From Cinnamomum chago (Eukaryota; Streptophyta; Magnoliopsida; Laurales; Lauraceae), in assembly GCA_038049695.1 (NCBI GenBank), contig CP142456.1:43070001-43134000 (forward strand): a stretch of 64,000 nt of DNA, written 5' to 3'. Positions 34,441 to 46,170 of this stretch are shown piece by piece (the first letter of the stretch is position 1; the number at the start of each line of letters is the position of its first letter). The position numbers and the translations under genes were made by a program. The notes below the pieces were generated by a model that saw only the letters and a program-made list of their open reading frames with translations, had not been told where the DNA came from and ran no database searches.

Positions 34441-34832
34441 ATTCTTGTTGGCTACTCACCTGTTCCACATCTTATTTTTATATCTCTTATAAGCAAGTGC
34501 AACTAACAAGGTTATGTGTTTTATCTTTGATGGGCAGGCTCCTTTGCAATTAGATGTCAAAGGGGGAGAGAGTTCTCCAATTGAGGGGGAGAAGATTCAA
34601 GGGTTGCTTATGTTGAGGGGGAGTAGCTTTGGCTAGAGTGTTATCTTGTTTAGGTTGGTGTCTTTGTCGTCGCTCTCGCAAGGAAAATCCAAAGCTCCAA
34701 AATATCCAAATGCTCCCAAATATCCAAAGCTCCTTAAATATCCAAAGCTCCTTAAATATCCAAAGTTGTTGCTGTTCAAGTTTTAAAGGAGATTGAGAGA
34801 GAGTTCAAGCTTCAAGAGTTGCCATCAAATTG
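34441..34832 (+). other. SIRE-like element 3' non-coding region with repeated purine tracts and an 18 bp tandem repeat
   Basis: Three GGGGGAGA-type tracts (about 34557-34570, 34582-34592, 34613-34624) precede the true polypurine tract. Between about 34690 and 34770 a unit near AAATATCCAAAGCTCCTT is repeated four to five times. No gene is seen. Confidence 0.85.
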
Positions 34833-34845
34833 CAAAGGGGGAGAT
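34833..34845 (+). other. SIRE-like element polypurine tract
   Basis: CAAAGGGGGAGAT directly abuts the 3' LTR. It is the same 13 bases as in the LARD. Confidence 0.93.
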
Positions 34846-36466
34846 TGTTAGAGTTTTTGTTTTGTTGCAATTTGATAGGATGCTTTCAATTTCATAAAGC
34901 TTGTCCTCTCATTCATTCATGGTCTTATTCATAGGATCATCATGCATATTTCTCATTCTTGATCTTTGTATTTATCATTTGATATGCATGGTTTTCATTT
35001 CAGTTTATCTCTTAAGATCATGGAGTTTTTGGTTTCAAAAATCATCCAAGCTTTCCAAAGTTTCTATCTTTAAAATCATTATTTTGATTTGGAGTTTTCA
35101 TGGCTTTAAAAAATTCAGTTTTCATCTTCCTTCAGTCATGATTTATTGCTTGGTATTTGTGTCTCAAAGTCCCCTGGAAGATGCCCTCAAAAGTTACAAG
35201 TTTCTCTCTTTTTTCAAAAATCTGGGCATCTGCCAGTGTTGCCGGTCGACCGGGATCACTGCAGCTCTTAAGCACAGTTTCTGAGCTGTAGCCTTCCAAC
35301 GGTCAGAAATTTGACCGTTGTGCTTTCCCGGTCGACCGAGACCTGTTTGCAGGTCGACCGAGGACTAGCCGTTGGCAACTTTTTCTTTATAAAAAGTGGC
35401 TTTTTGGTTGAAGAAAGTTGCTGACATTGGAGGGACTTTTGAGGCCAAGGATTAGCAACTTCTCAAGAGCATTTTCAAAGGGATTATGAAGCCATTCCAT
35501 TAAGTCAACCTTTGATCTTCAAATGGGTGTGCTTTCTTTAATCCTAGTCTTTTTAAAATCATGTTTTGTTCCAAATCTTTGACCTCTTTCAATACATGAT
35601 TAACAAGTTGCTTTCCTATTAAAATGTTGTCCTTCATAACATGCTTAATACTTTAGTAATCTCATATGCTATGAATACAACATATTGTCATTGCTTCACA
35701 TGAATTTGTTTTTCTTGTTTCAACATTAACTTGTTAGACTTTAATTTGTCTTCTTTGAAAACAAGATAGTTAACATTGTTAAACTCATGTGTTAGACAAC
35801 CCACTCTTTCTCAATCATTTGATTATCATCTTTGCATCATTCAATATTGTATCTTTTCAAAAGGAGAAAGAGTAATTTCTAGTAAATGCATTTTTCATAA
35901 ACTTTGTCATACATATGCATGTTTCTAGATCTTGAGGTTTTCACTTTCTATTTAGCCTATTAAGAGGCACTCTTTTGAACTCAAATAGTTCTCTTAATCC
36001 ATGCATTCATAGGCATATTTTCTAAGAGAAAAGTTCTATGTTGTAAAGGTTCATGCTTAGCCTTGAAAAGCATATGTTGTAAAGGTTTATGCTAAGCCTT
36101 GAAAAGCATAGTGTTGATTGTAAGGTTTGAGGTGATCCTAAACCTTAATTGGAGTTAGTGAATACCGGTAGGTGTACCGGGAGTGGATGTAGGCAATTTG
36201 GCCGAACCACTATAAATGAGCTTGTCATGGTGATTGATCTTTTACTCTCTTTACTTGGATGATTTACTTTTGGTTGTATGAAGTTTGTAGTTGATGATTC
36301 CTTGTGTATGCTTATCTTAGAGATTCCTATCTATCACAAGATAATTAATCTTCATCAAATCTTAATTGACTTAAAAGTTAAAAGAATTCAAATTGGTCTA
36401 GGTTTTTAGAGCTCTTCCTATTCACCCCCACCCCACCCCCCTCTAGGATTCGGTCTTGGGCTTTCA
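34846..36466 (+). repeat. SIRE-like element 3' LTR
   Basis: It is colinear with 27890-29528 and over 99 percent alike. It carries one CCGGTCGACCGG fewer, a 22 bp length difference. It ends GGGCTTTCA before the right CTTTA. Confidence 0.95.
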
Positions 36467-37895
36467 CTTTACACAATACTTTTCTTAGGCTAAGCAATAA
36501 CCTTTACAAGAAAAAGATTTCTCTTAAAGAAGTGTCTACAAAAACACTCAAAGAGATACAATTTAAGCTCAATGTAATTGTCTCTAAAATAGGCGGATAT
36601 GAAAGTGAAAAACCAACTCACACAAACACTATATGAATGCAAATGTGTATGCTCATGATGTGTGTGTTTGATAACTTCAATCAAGTTTAAAAACTAAGCT
36701 CAATCAATATATGCTTAAAGCATTTCAAAGTTTAAGGCACATAAAAGATTTAATTGAAGTTTAATGCAAATCACATGTATGAATATCAACTTGTTAATGA
36801 TATGAAAATCAAAGACTCACAAGTTGTATGAAATTAATTAACTTAGAACATGTGATGCATGTGAAATGTTGTTTTCAAAACCAAATAAATTTAACTAAGG
36901 TTTGAATGAATGAAAACAACAAATAAAGATTCAACCAAGAAAATAAATCATGCTAAAAAAGAAATCAAAGATTTTGGCTAAGCATGATTAAGGAAGATTT
37001 TAAAACAACTTGGATTGAAATCAAAGTGAAGAATCCAATCTTAATTAGATCAAAGATTAAGAGAAGAATGGATTCAACACATCATAGTTATAATGCTAAA
37101 ATTCATTTACCAATAATTTAAACAAAGCATATAACATATGATTAAGGAAGGTAGAGCTTACTTAGAGATTTAACTTCATTAATCCAAGCTTTAGCTCTCC
37201 AAATGACCCCTTGGTTTTTCTTAGTTCATCCCCTTTGTCTTGTCTCCAAACACCTCAAGGAAGACTCAAAAATCTCTAACTTTGGTAAAGGAATGAACTT
37301 CATTTTATAGCCCAAAACTGCCCAACGGCTAGTCCCCGGTCGACCCCATGACTCCCGGGTCGACCTAGCTTTCACAACGGTCATAAAACTGCCATTTGAC
37401 AGGAGCCAACGACTCTTTCCCGATCGACCTGGCCTTTAGTTAGGCCGGTTGACCTGGCCTTCCCCGGTCAACCTGGCCTTCTGTTGGGCCGGTCGACCTG
37501 ACACACTGCGGGTCTGGCCTGGGACCAAAATTCCCAAAAAATGCATATTTCAAAGTATTTCTTTTTGGGGATTTTTGGGCCATTAAATCAAGCTTGGAAA
37601 CATGTCTTAAATCATACTAAGGGTTTTAAAACATGAAACATAAAAAGCCAAAAAAGATTCGAAACTTAAAAACCAATGGCTAGCTTGATTTCTAAAACTA
37701 CTTTTCAAAAAACAAGTGCATCCAAGTTTAAAAACAAAACATGCATAAATCAATACTTTTGCAAATCTTAAAAACAATGCATGTATAAATCAAGATTTCA
37801 AGTTTTTTTAAATCAATGCATGTGTGAAAATACAAATGGTGTTAATATGATAATGCATCCATCAAATTGCAAAACACAAAATTCCTAACAGTCAC

Positions 37896-38558
37896 AACTT
37901 TTTTTTTTTAACGGTCCCTAACAATAGGTAGCCCTTTTCATATGCCCGACTTAAGTATAACCGAGGGTCAGCTTTCCATCATATTTGTTCTGAAGTTTTC
38001 ACTAGTATGGAAATCATAGTTTCACATTTCAAATTTTCTATATAATATGTGTTAAGTGAGAGATCAATAATTCAACACTTTCTCAAAAACTTTTTCCTAA
38101 AACAAGATAGTGAACTATTTTTCTCTTTTTCCTCACAAAAAGTTCCAAAAACAAGGTATCTTCGCTTCATAAAAACCCGGTTAGAAATCTCCCGAACGAC
38201 TAGCAAAACTAGCAAAAACCTCTCTTTTTTTTTTAAATTGAAACTAAAGGAAAAGACGACAAGTAAAAGGAACTAAAAATTGCTAACAACTACCCCTAGA
38301 CCACTCCAAAGGTTAATACCCCACCCCCCAACTGAATGTAACAGTGTCCACAATGTTAAACACAAAATAAAAGATAAAGGACAATGAAAGTAAAGGAAAA
38401 GGCGGGATATCACCTCAGTAACACTTAACAAAAAGATGCACAGTAAAGGAAAGTCGGGTAGACCCTCCCAACTTGCACTAAAGAACCTGCAAAATGTTAG
38501 CAATAATCTAGAAACACAAATAGAGAAACTTAAAAGAAAAAGCTACCTAAAAAGAAAA
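37896..38558 (-). other. Athila 3' non-coding region, part 2, with a second polypurine-like tract
   Basis: No gene is seen. CACCCCCCAAC at 38322-38332 repeats the 11 bases found at the true polypurine tract (26800-26810). The region lies between the third gene and the 3' LTR. Confidence 0.7.
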
Positions 38559-38559
38559 A

Positions 38560-39855
38560 GAAACAGCCTCAATCATCCTCCCCATCCCCGCCATGGCCAG
38601 CCCCTCCACCTCCATCGTGGATGTGATCATCTCTGTGAGGAGGGGAAAGGCCACGCAGACCTCTCATTAAAGATCTCATTTCGAAAAGAGAGTCTGTAGT
38701 ACGAGTGGCAAAGTCCTCAAAGTAGGACTCAAAAGCCACCTGACGGGATTGGAGGGCCTGTTGACCTTGGAGGATAGCCTCGTACTAGGCATAGGTCATG
38801 TAAAACGGGTCAGCCTGCCCCGCAGGAGGGTGTACAATAGAAGGGGCTTGAGGTGGCACCGGTGGCTCAACCACAGGTGCGTCTACTCCCAGCATCATGG
38901 CAAGGTGAGCGTGCTGCATATTACGCGGAATGGTCTGGACACTCTGTATCCATCGCACCTCACCGTAGAGGTCAGAGCATGGGATAGACTCCTCAGCAGG
39001 TGAAATGGGATAGGGGACAGCCAATGGACCCGAACGAGAGAGAAATAACATGGTGATCAAATGAGGGAAAGGCAAAGGTCTCTTCTTCTCCGAATCTTTT
39101 TTAGACTCTTTAAAGAGCCTATAGACTTTGCACATTTCTCGAAAAATCATACGCGGGAGAGATACCACGTATCCGGCATGGATAGCGTACAAAGTCACAA
39201 GGAAGTCCCCCCTCCTCTCATCCTTATGATGTGTGGGGAATGCATTTACACGCAACACTTGATCGATCAGCCACATCCGTTGAGGCAGGTAACTATGACG
39301 AGTGCTCGTGTAGTTTGCCTTGCTAAACCGACCCCCACACATCTCATTGGTGATACTGGCCACAGTGGGGGTGGCTGGAAAAAATGGAAAGTCACCCGCA
39401 TCGGGGTTATAGCCGAGGGCATGAGCAATGTCCCTCTCGGTTACAGTAATGTCATGTCCATCAATGGTGGAGGATAAGACATTGTCATTCTGCCCCTTGA
39501 TTTCCAAATTTTGGTAGAAAAGGCGTACCAAACGGGGGTATGCCGGGGGAAAAGGTCCACATAGAGCCCTCAATTGATGCAGACGTAATTATTGAACCGC
39601 CCAACGTGTGGATTGCTCGGCTTCAAAGAAATTCAAGTCAAATGTGGTCTACTTTTCTAAGGGTTGATTGGCCCATTCTACAGATGGTTGTTCAAGAGTA
39701 GTAGTGGATGCACTCCGTTTGTGGGGCTGTAGATTGGAGGAGCCCTCATCTGCAGGGGCCTTGGACTTACTTCTCCCCCTTCGAAACATTGTGGTTTTAT
39801 TATTATTATTATTTTTTTTATTTAAGTGGAAGTGACAATGAATAAGGAAAAACAA
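38560..39855 (-). pseudogene. Athila third gene, post-pol (envelope position), fossil
   Basis: On the minus strand it begins with a basic, serine-rich segment (FRRGRSKSKAPADEGSS). This is followed by YPRLVRLFYQNLEI, VTERDIAHALGYNPDAGDF, YLPQRMWLIDQVLRVNAFPT and MIFREMCKVYRLF, matching the plant-transposon-protein domain found in the extra gene of Athila elements. A proline-rich tail and a short acidic, glycine-rich end follow. The position after pol is that of retroviral env, but no signal peptide or clear membrane anchor is visible, so a membrane role is not supported. The function is unknown, and the region appears broken. Confidence 0.75.
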
Positions 39856-40339
39856 ACCTAAAACAGCTTAACACAATTGCAAAATATATAAGAAAAAGAA
39901 CAGTAACGAAAAACAATTAAAAAGAAATCTACCCAGAAATTGATCGCCGAAGCTCCGATGAGGTCGCCGGAGAAGATGACCAGAAAAGTTGGCTGGAGAT
40001 AAATGGGCACCGCCGACGCGTAGAAGAGCTCGTGGGGAAGAGAACCCAAGTGTGTCAACTGGTTGGAGAGCCTCAAGCGCCGGTAGATCTAACCAGAAAG
40101 AGTGGACGTCGCCGGCGGGAATGTAGGTTCCGGTGGCACTTGTTTTATAGAAGAATGAGATAGAATGGAAGAGGGGAAGGAGTGGAATGCAATGGTGGTG
40201 GAGAAAAATGGAGGAGGAGGGTGGTGGTTGTGTATGTGGTGGTGAGGGTTGGTTGTATAAGAGAAAGAAAGAAAAAGGGGGGTTTGAAGAAGAGGAAAAG
40301 AAAATGGAGAAGGGGCTGCTCCTTGAGATGTGTCCCATA

Positions 40340-40510
40340 AATTTTTTTTTTAATTTTTCGGAGTCCAGACGCCCGGAGACAGAGAGCAGGAGGTTTTTTT
40401 AAAAAATTCGGGCGTCCAGACGCCCAGATATGGCGTTCGGACACCCGCAGGTCTTTTTAAGAAAATTCGGGCGTCCAGACGCCCAGATATGGCGTATGGA
40501 TGCCCCAGAA
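40340..40510. repeat. GGGCGTCYGGACGCCC-type palindromes in the Athila interior
   Basis: Plus-strand GGGCGTCCAGACGCCC occurs at about 40409-40424 and 40469-40484, with related halves around 40370 and 40434. The motif is that of the Athila LTR promoter region. Here it lies upstream, in transcription sense, of the third gene (38560-39855). Confidence 0.85.
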
Positions 40511-42304
40511 GTGTTTTTTTTTACCAGAACTCGCTCTCAATGGTGAGGATTAACCACCTAAAGGTATCCCCCTTGTGAGAACCCGACCCCTAATCTCTTG
40601 GATTAGTGTTGTTTTATTTGTGGATTAGTTTCTTTTAGTGGGATTAGTATTTGTTGGGTTGAGTTTGTGAGCTAGAATGGGCTTTCTTCTAGTTTTGGGC
40701 TTTTGAGTGCTTTGGTAGCTTGTGGGGCCCTTTGGGGGTTCCCTTTTTGGCTTTGCTTTTACTTGTGAGATTTTCCCGATTGGTTTCGTATTGTGTTTTT
40801 GGCCTGTTGCATTCATCTTGAGGAATCCTACAACTTTCATGTTGATTCCGTATCCATTTGAGAACCCGAAACCCGATTTCTTGGCCTCGAGGGCAAAACA
40901 GTCTTTTCACACCAAATCTGTACCCAAAACTCGATATTCTCGAAATCCGTGAAACATACACTTTTTGGAAACTAGATATTTCGACGATCATTTCTTCCTT
41001 CTTCGTCGAATCCATCCAAGGTCCGGAATTAGATGATTTCAGCCACCCAAGTTCTTTAAGTTGTGGGACCCAAACCTCACTTGCTTATAAGAGGAACCCA
41101 TCCCCTTCATTGCTCATTTCCTCTCCATTGCTCCAGCACACAACTGAGCCTAGGGTTTGCTCTTGTGTTTTCTCTTCTTCTTCTTGCTTCTCCATCTCAA
41201 ATCCTCACCAATCTTGCACCAAACTCGAAATGGAGACCGTCTTCTTCTTCCTCATCTTGCAAGGTTTCCATTGATACCATTTGTGAAGAGAACCCTCCAT
41301 CACAAGACTTCTTTTGAGCTTACCTTGTCCATTAGAGGACCTTGCAAGTAAGTGTTCTTCTTCATCTTCTAGATTTGTAATCTTCTAGCCTTAGAGAAGC
41401 TCCACCTTGATTATTGGAAGGTTTCCTTGTCATTTCATTGTTTAACCCATTTTAGGGTTTGTTTTGGGGGTTTTTGTAGAGATTGTTGATCTTGAGCTTG
41501 AGAGGTGATTAGGAGCTTGATTTGCTAGCTTGGGACCCAAGGCAAGTGGATGAATGGATGGTTTGAATGTTATCAAAGTTTTATGAGAAAATCCTCAGTT
41601 TTATTACTTGTCCTTGATCATTGGATACATGTTTTCACATATGCTTCTTGCCACATATATATTGATTTCGAAATTTGCATATCAATGGTTGTTTCTCTCT
41701 TGTTAATTTCTTGGAAAGATATGCTTTCAAATTGTCAAAGTTGCTCATATGGTCTTGAAATGAATGGGGTTGGTTTCCCCACCCATGTTTATGTTTACTA
41801 GCTTGTATGGATTTGAAATAGAAGCTCATTTAAAGAGTTTGGCCAACTAATCTATTGGTTTGGAAATGGGATCAATGGTTTTTAATTACCCCTTGATTGT
41901 GGCAAATGGACCCTTGTATACAATGGAGATTCTTCCCTTTGGTTTGGTTTTAAGTGAGAAGAAAGGAGATGTTTAGTTTTACTTTTTCATTGGAGTTTTC
42001 ATGAGGAATGTGGTGGGCTAAGTCATTTAATGTTTTATAAACATGTTGGTTTAGCATGTATTGTCCTTTGGTTATATCCTAAATGAATGTTTGTGAAATG
42101 GTTTCTTTCCTTCTTTCCTTGTATTGGAATTGATGTTGATGGAAGAGGTGAGGAGATGAACCCATATTGGAGTTGTGGAGAAGTGTAAATAGTTGCATTG
42201 GAGGAGCTTTTAGCTCAGTTATGTGGCAAGGATTAAGTGGAAGTGAGGAGGATGGTTTTGAGGAGGAAAATGACTCAAATCTGAACACAGTGGGTGATTC
42301 CCGC

Positions 42305-42616
42305 ACTGGCGGTCAGCCTGCGGTCACCCGGCGGCTAGCCGCCTGGTGACTGACGGCTAACCGCCAGGTAGCCGAGATGTCACGGTTCCTTTTCCAGAGA
42401 GCATCATTTTCCACCTGAAAACACGGTCAGCCTCACGGTTAGCTAGCGGCTAACCGCCGACCCCATCGGCGGCTAACCGCCAGATAACCGCACTTGGCGG
42501 TCAGCTTTCCAGTAAGCTGCATTTCTGCAGCCCAGCCGCGGTCAGCTGTGCGGTCAGCCAGCGGCTAGCCGCCTGCCCCAGCGGCGGCTAACCGCCAGCT
42601 GACCGCCAGGTAACCG
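42305..42616. repeat. Cluster of GGCGGCTAGCCGCC-type palindromes in the A-type LTR
   Basis: There are about ten variants of (G)GCGGCTA(G/A)CCGCC in 310 bp, for example a perfect 14 bp palindrome at 42330-42343, interleaved with GCGGTCAGC and GGTAACCG blocks. Equivalent clusters lie in the B-type LTR (60628-60930), the C-type LTR (57360-57545) and the B-like fragment (1985-1998). Confidence 0.9.
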
Positions 42617-42643
42617 AAATTCCCCAGATTTCGAAAAGCTCCT

Positions 42644-42675
42644 CGCTCGAACGAACTCTCCGGTTCGTTCGAGCG
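42644..42675. repeat. Perfect inverted repeat, 13 bp arms, in the A-type LTR
   Basis: Arms CGCTCGAACGAAC and GTTCGTTCGAGCG flank the 6 bp loop TCTCCG. The B-type LTR has a related, imperfect version at about 60964-60995. Confidence 0.93.
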
Positions 42676-43539
42676 CTGAGCTTTGTCGATCAAAGGAGAT
42701 TCACTAGGCATTGTATGAGGCCATCCGAGAAAGAAACCATATCACAAGGATGTCATTCGAAGTTTTGAAAATCCAAAGTGTATAAGGCGCCCGGGATGTC
42801 TTCAAACTCAAGGAGTACCAAGTCATTTCAATAATCGACATACGGGACCCCAATCCACTTAAATAGATCTCGAAGTCAACAGTTTTCCCGAAATGGTATA
42901 GTTCATTATATTTCTTCATTTCCAAGATTTACTTTACATGACTTGTTTTCCCGAAAGCATTGAAGTTACTCTAGTAACAGTTATTTATCCCGAGATGTAT
43001 TGCCCGATATGAAGCGAAAGTGTGCCCTTGAGTACCCCCGTTTTACCCGTTTGTTTATTGTACTTGATTTACTTGCATATGTCCCGATTTGTTATTTGAC
43101 CTATGAGTCGGCATCACTAAGCTTGGATACCTTGTCGGTTTGATCCACCGACTGGAAATCCCTCTCCCGTCCCGCCAGCTGCAGTTTGGATCCCGATACC
43201 CGGTTATTGCCGTGGTCCCGTCCCGATACCCGGTTCGCTACCGTGGTCCCGTTCCCGTATATTTATATTGTATATATGATTTACGTTGAGTCGCCTCACC
43301 TTGTGTGACTGAGACCAACGTCCCGTTATACTCTTGTCACTTCGGAGATAGAGGACTTAGCTTCTTGTGATTGCCATCTTGCCAGTTCCCGATTCCTTGG
43401 ATACCCGACATGTTTTATACTGTTTACTTGCTTTCCGATAAGTGATTCGTTTCTTTTATGAAAGTTGTTATTTAAACAAGTGTTAATATTCTCCAATGTA
43501 AATTCAGTTATTATTATATTGTCTCTGTTCTTTGTACCC

Positions 43540-44170
43540 GCACATGTTTTAAATGAATGCCGGTTGGGTGAATACCCGTGCTTTTACATATGTTTCAAAC
43601 GATCAATGATTTTGCTAGATTTATATGGTTACACATGTTTTAAAGGAATATCCGAATTGTTAAATATCCGTGCTTTGTTTTAAATGACATTTGACTTGTG
43701 AGATTCCTATGTTTATACTTGTTTTAAAGGAATACCCGAATTGTTAAATATCCGTGCTTTGTTTTAAATGACATTTGACTTGTGAGATTCCTATGTTTAT
43801 ACTTGTTTTAAATGAATACCCGAGTTGTTAAATAACCATGCTTTGAAATATGTTTCAATTGACACCTGTTTTGCCAGATCACTATGTTTATACCGGTTTC
43901 AAATGAATATTCGATTTGTTAAATATCCCTGCTTTGAAATATGTTTCAAATGACACTTGTTTGCCAGATTCCTACGTTTATACCTGTTTTAAACGATACC
44001 CGGTTTATTAAATATCCGTAATTCTACATAGGTTTCAAATGAACGTTGTCTTTCCATACCGCTATATTTATACATGTTTTAGACTAACACCCGATTGTCA
44101 AATGTCTATGATTTTAGATGATGTAAACGAACACATGTTTTATTAGAGATTCATGTTTTACCCATGCTTG
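43540..44170 (+). repeat. Degenerate tandem repeat, unit about 84 bp, in the solo A-type LTR
   Basis: The best pair, starting at 43657 and 43741, is almost identical over 84 bp. Flanking units are more diverged. It is homologous to the array at 550-1265. Confidence 0.88.
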
Positions 44171-44976
44171 AAATGAATACAGGTTTTCCCCGAGATTCCC
44201 GACCTTGTACCCGTTTAATTATATGCAGCATTTGATCGAATAGCATGATTTATCATATGTTTTATTCTGCAGTATGTTTGTTATCTTTTCATTCACCTGC
44301 CAGACCGTCGTGTCTGACCCACTACTTTTGGTATTCAGGTTCAGATTTCTTCGTCCCGAGTTGAGTGTTTTGTTGGCTGTGGAGCCATGCCTTGCAGGTT
44401 GTTTTGTCGGCTATGTCATGTAGACATTGAGCTTGACATCGGAGCTACGTCACATTTGGGTAGTAGTTTATAGCCTTTTGTTGTATGGCTTTTATTAGCC
44501 TTTTTCTTGGGATTCTTAATTAATATACATTGATAATTGTAACTTGAACATATTTGGGAATGTAATATCCTGTTACTGTCAGCTCTGTAATTTATTGTGA
44601 TGGTTACTCCAGTCTGGTACGATTCTTGATATAATAGTTATATGCTAAAGGTTGAGTGCGACGCGGAATCCGATGGCCACGGACTTCAGGTCGCAACGCC
44701 ACGAAAGCTTCCGCAAAATATTCAGAATGTGTTGTCTTCACACACGCGGATCCTAGGAGAAGAAAAATATATTTTATGCTTAATCCCATTCCCGCCCCCG
44801 AGGTTTCGGTTCGGGGGCATGACACCCCTCCTCCAACATGGAAGACTCAAAATGGACTCAATTTTGACGACAAAAAGGATGAAAAGACACTGACACCTAC
44901 GATACGACTATATCTACACTCGGGTTTCCCCCCGTAAGAGCTTGGTTTAACATCGCCAGCCAGACGTCGAGTACTA

Positions 44977-46170
44977 TCAGCCGATAAGATAGGACGGGTC
45001 CATTAAAACAACGGACTCCACCACTTCACCTGCAGTAATACCCTCTATATAGGGTTTCAACCGTTGACCATTTACCTTAAGAAAATCCCCAGTGTTGGGG
45101 TTGCGAATTTCTACTGCACCATGATCAAAAACCTTGGTTACCATATAGGTCCATCCCACATTGCCTGCAATTTACCTGGAAAGAGTCGCAACTTGGAATT
45201 GAAAAGCCATACCTTTTGATTCGGCTCAAAGGACTTTCGCAAAATGTGTTTGTCATGGAAAGATTTAGTCCGAGCCTTGTAAATTTTGGAACTAATGTAG
45301 GCTTCGTTCCGAATCTCTTCTAACTCATTGAGTTGGAGTTTCCGAGTAGAACCGGCAGCGGCCATATCAAAATTGAATTGCTTGATAGCCCACATGGCGC
45401 GATGCTCGAGTTCCACTGGCAAGTGGCAAGCCTTGCTGAACACTAATTGGTAGGGGGACATACCAATTGGAGTCTTGTAAGCAGTACGGTAAGCCCATAA
45501 AGCATCATTTAACCGCAAAGACCAATCTTTGCGGTCGGGCATCACCGTTTTTTCCAAAATACGCTTCACCTCCCTATTGGTCACTTCGACTTGGCCGCTG
45601 GTTTGAGGATGATAAGGTGTAGCTACCTTGTGTGTCATGGAGTAGTTCTTTACCAGCGCCTCAAAGTGTTTATTCACGAAATAGGTGCCCTCATCACTTA
45701 TTATTGCTCGCGGACAGCCAAAGCGACTGAAAATATTGCTTTGCAGGAATTTAACCACAACTTTGTGGTCATTAGTCTTAGTAGCAGCCGCTTCCACCCA
45801 CTTGGACATGTAATCAACCGCCAAAACCAAAAGACGGCGGAAATGGTCCCATAAAATCGATGCCCCACACATAAAAAAATTCTACAATCAAAATCGGTTG
45901 CAGGGGCATCATGTCCCTCCTAGACATGTTACCTGTTTGCTGACAGCGCAAACAAGTTTTGCAAAACTGATGAGCATCTCGAAAAAGAGTGGGCCAATAG
46001 AAGCCACTCTGTAAAACTTTCGCAGCAGTTTTCTTCCCACTGAAATGCCCTCCACACGCAAGAGAGTGACAGAAAGTAAGTATACTGTTATATTCACTCT
46101 CAGGTACACATCGCCTGATCACTTGGTCTGGACAGAACTTAAAAAGTTCAGGATCCCCCAAAAAATACAT
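44977..46170 (-). pseudogene. Athila integrase region (fossil)
   Basis: On the minus strand: a zinc-binding part with CHSLACGGHFSGKKTAAKVL and FCKTCLRCQQTG; a core with [22 protein letters not shown] and [14 protein letters not shown], which carry the D, D and E catalytic positions; then [20 protein letters not shown]; and a C-terminal part with VKVNGQRLKPY-like sequence. These are typical of Athila. It joins the cDNA to the chromosome. It belongs to a broken element, and the solo A-type LTR lies about 150 bp downstream in transcription sense. Confidence 0.9.

Larger units (their letters stand above)
27890..36466 (+). mobile_element. SIRE-like Ty1/copia retrotransposon, looks whole
   Basis: Two LTRs of 1639 and 1621 bp flank one long gag-pol gene. 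CTTTA lies on both sides (27885-27889 and 36467-36471), a perfect 5 bp target duplication. The primer site (29531-29542) and polypurine tract (34833-34845) are in place. The LTRs differ by roughly a dozen substitutions plus a 22 bp length change in the palindrome cluster, under 1 percent, so this is the youngest dated insertion in the window. No separate envelope-like gene lies between pol and the 3' LTR. Assignment to the SIRE/Maximus group rests on RT and integrase motifs and the long Gag and is tentative. Confidence 0.95.
27534..37890 (-). mobile_element. Solo LTR of the LARD family, split by the SIRE-like element
   Basis: The pieces 27534-27889 and 36472-37890 together make about 1.78 kb and are colinear with the LARD LTRs. 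They start TGAAAGTCC and end CCTAACA. The outer flanks are GTCAC on both sides (27529-27533 and 37891-37895), a perfect target duplication, with no internal region. This is a solo LTR left by recombination between two LTRs. It keeps a GGTCGACC-type cluster (about 37335-37505). The SIRE-like element interrupts it near a GGCTAAGCAATAACC repeat unit. Confidence 0.92.
40574..44824 (+). mobile_element. Solo A-type LTR, 4.25 kb (Ty3/gypsy, probably Tekay/Del-like)
   Basis: It starts TGTGAGAACC and ends GGGCATGACA. It is flanked by CCCCT on both sides (40569-40573 and 44825-44829), a perfect target duplication that proves one complete insertion. No primer site, coding region or second LTR is present, so it is a solo LTR, and an unusually long one. 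A TATA-like TATAAGA lies at 41086-41092. It contains a palindrome cluster (42305-42616), a long hairpin (42644-42675) and a tandem array (43540-44170). It interrupts the Athila between integrase and the third gene. Clade assignment is by LTR style only. Confidence 0.92.

Noticed and set aside
38560-39855. Envelope protein call for the Athila third gene
   Set aside because: The position fits, but no signal peptide or membrane span is visible; the domain is the plant-transposon-protein type.
40187-40402. Glycine- and glutamate-rich + strand frame
   Set aside because: It is a low-complexity purine-rich stretch in the Athila interior with no homology or context for a gene.
42305-42616. CRISPR-like or satellite interpretation of the palindrome cluster
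   Set aside because: Units are not regularly spaced, the setting is a plant LTR, and the same cluster occurs in other LTR copies.
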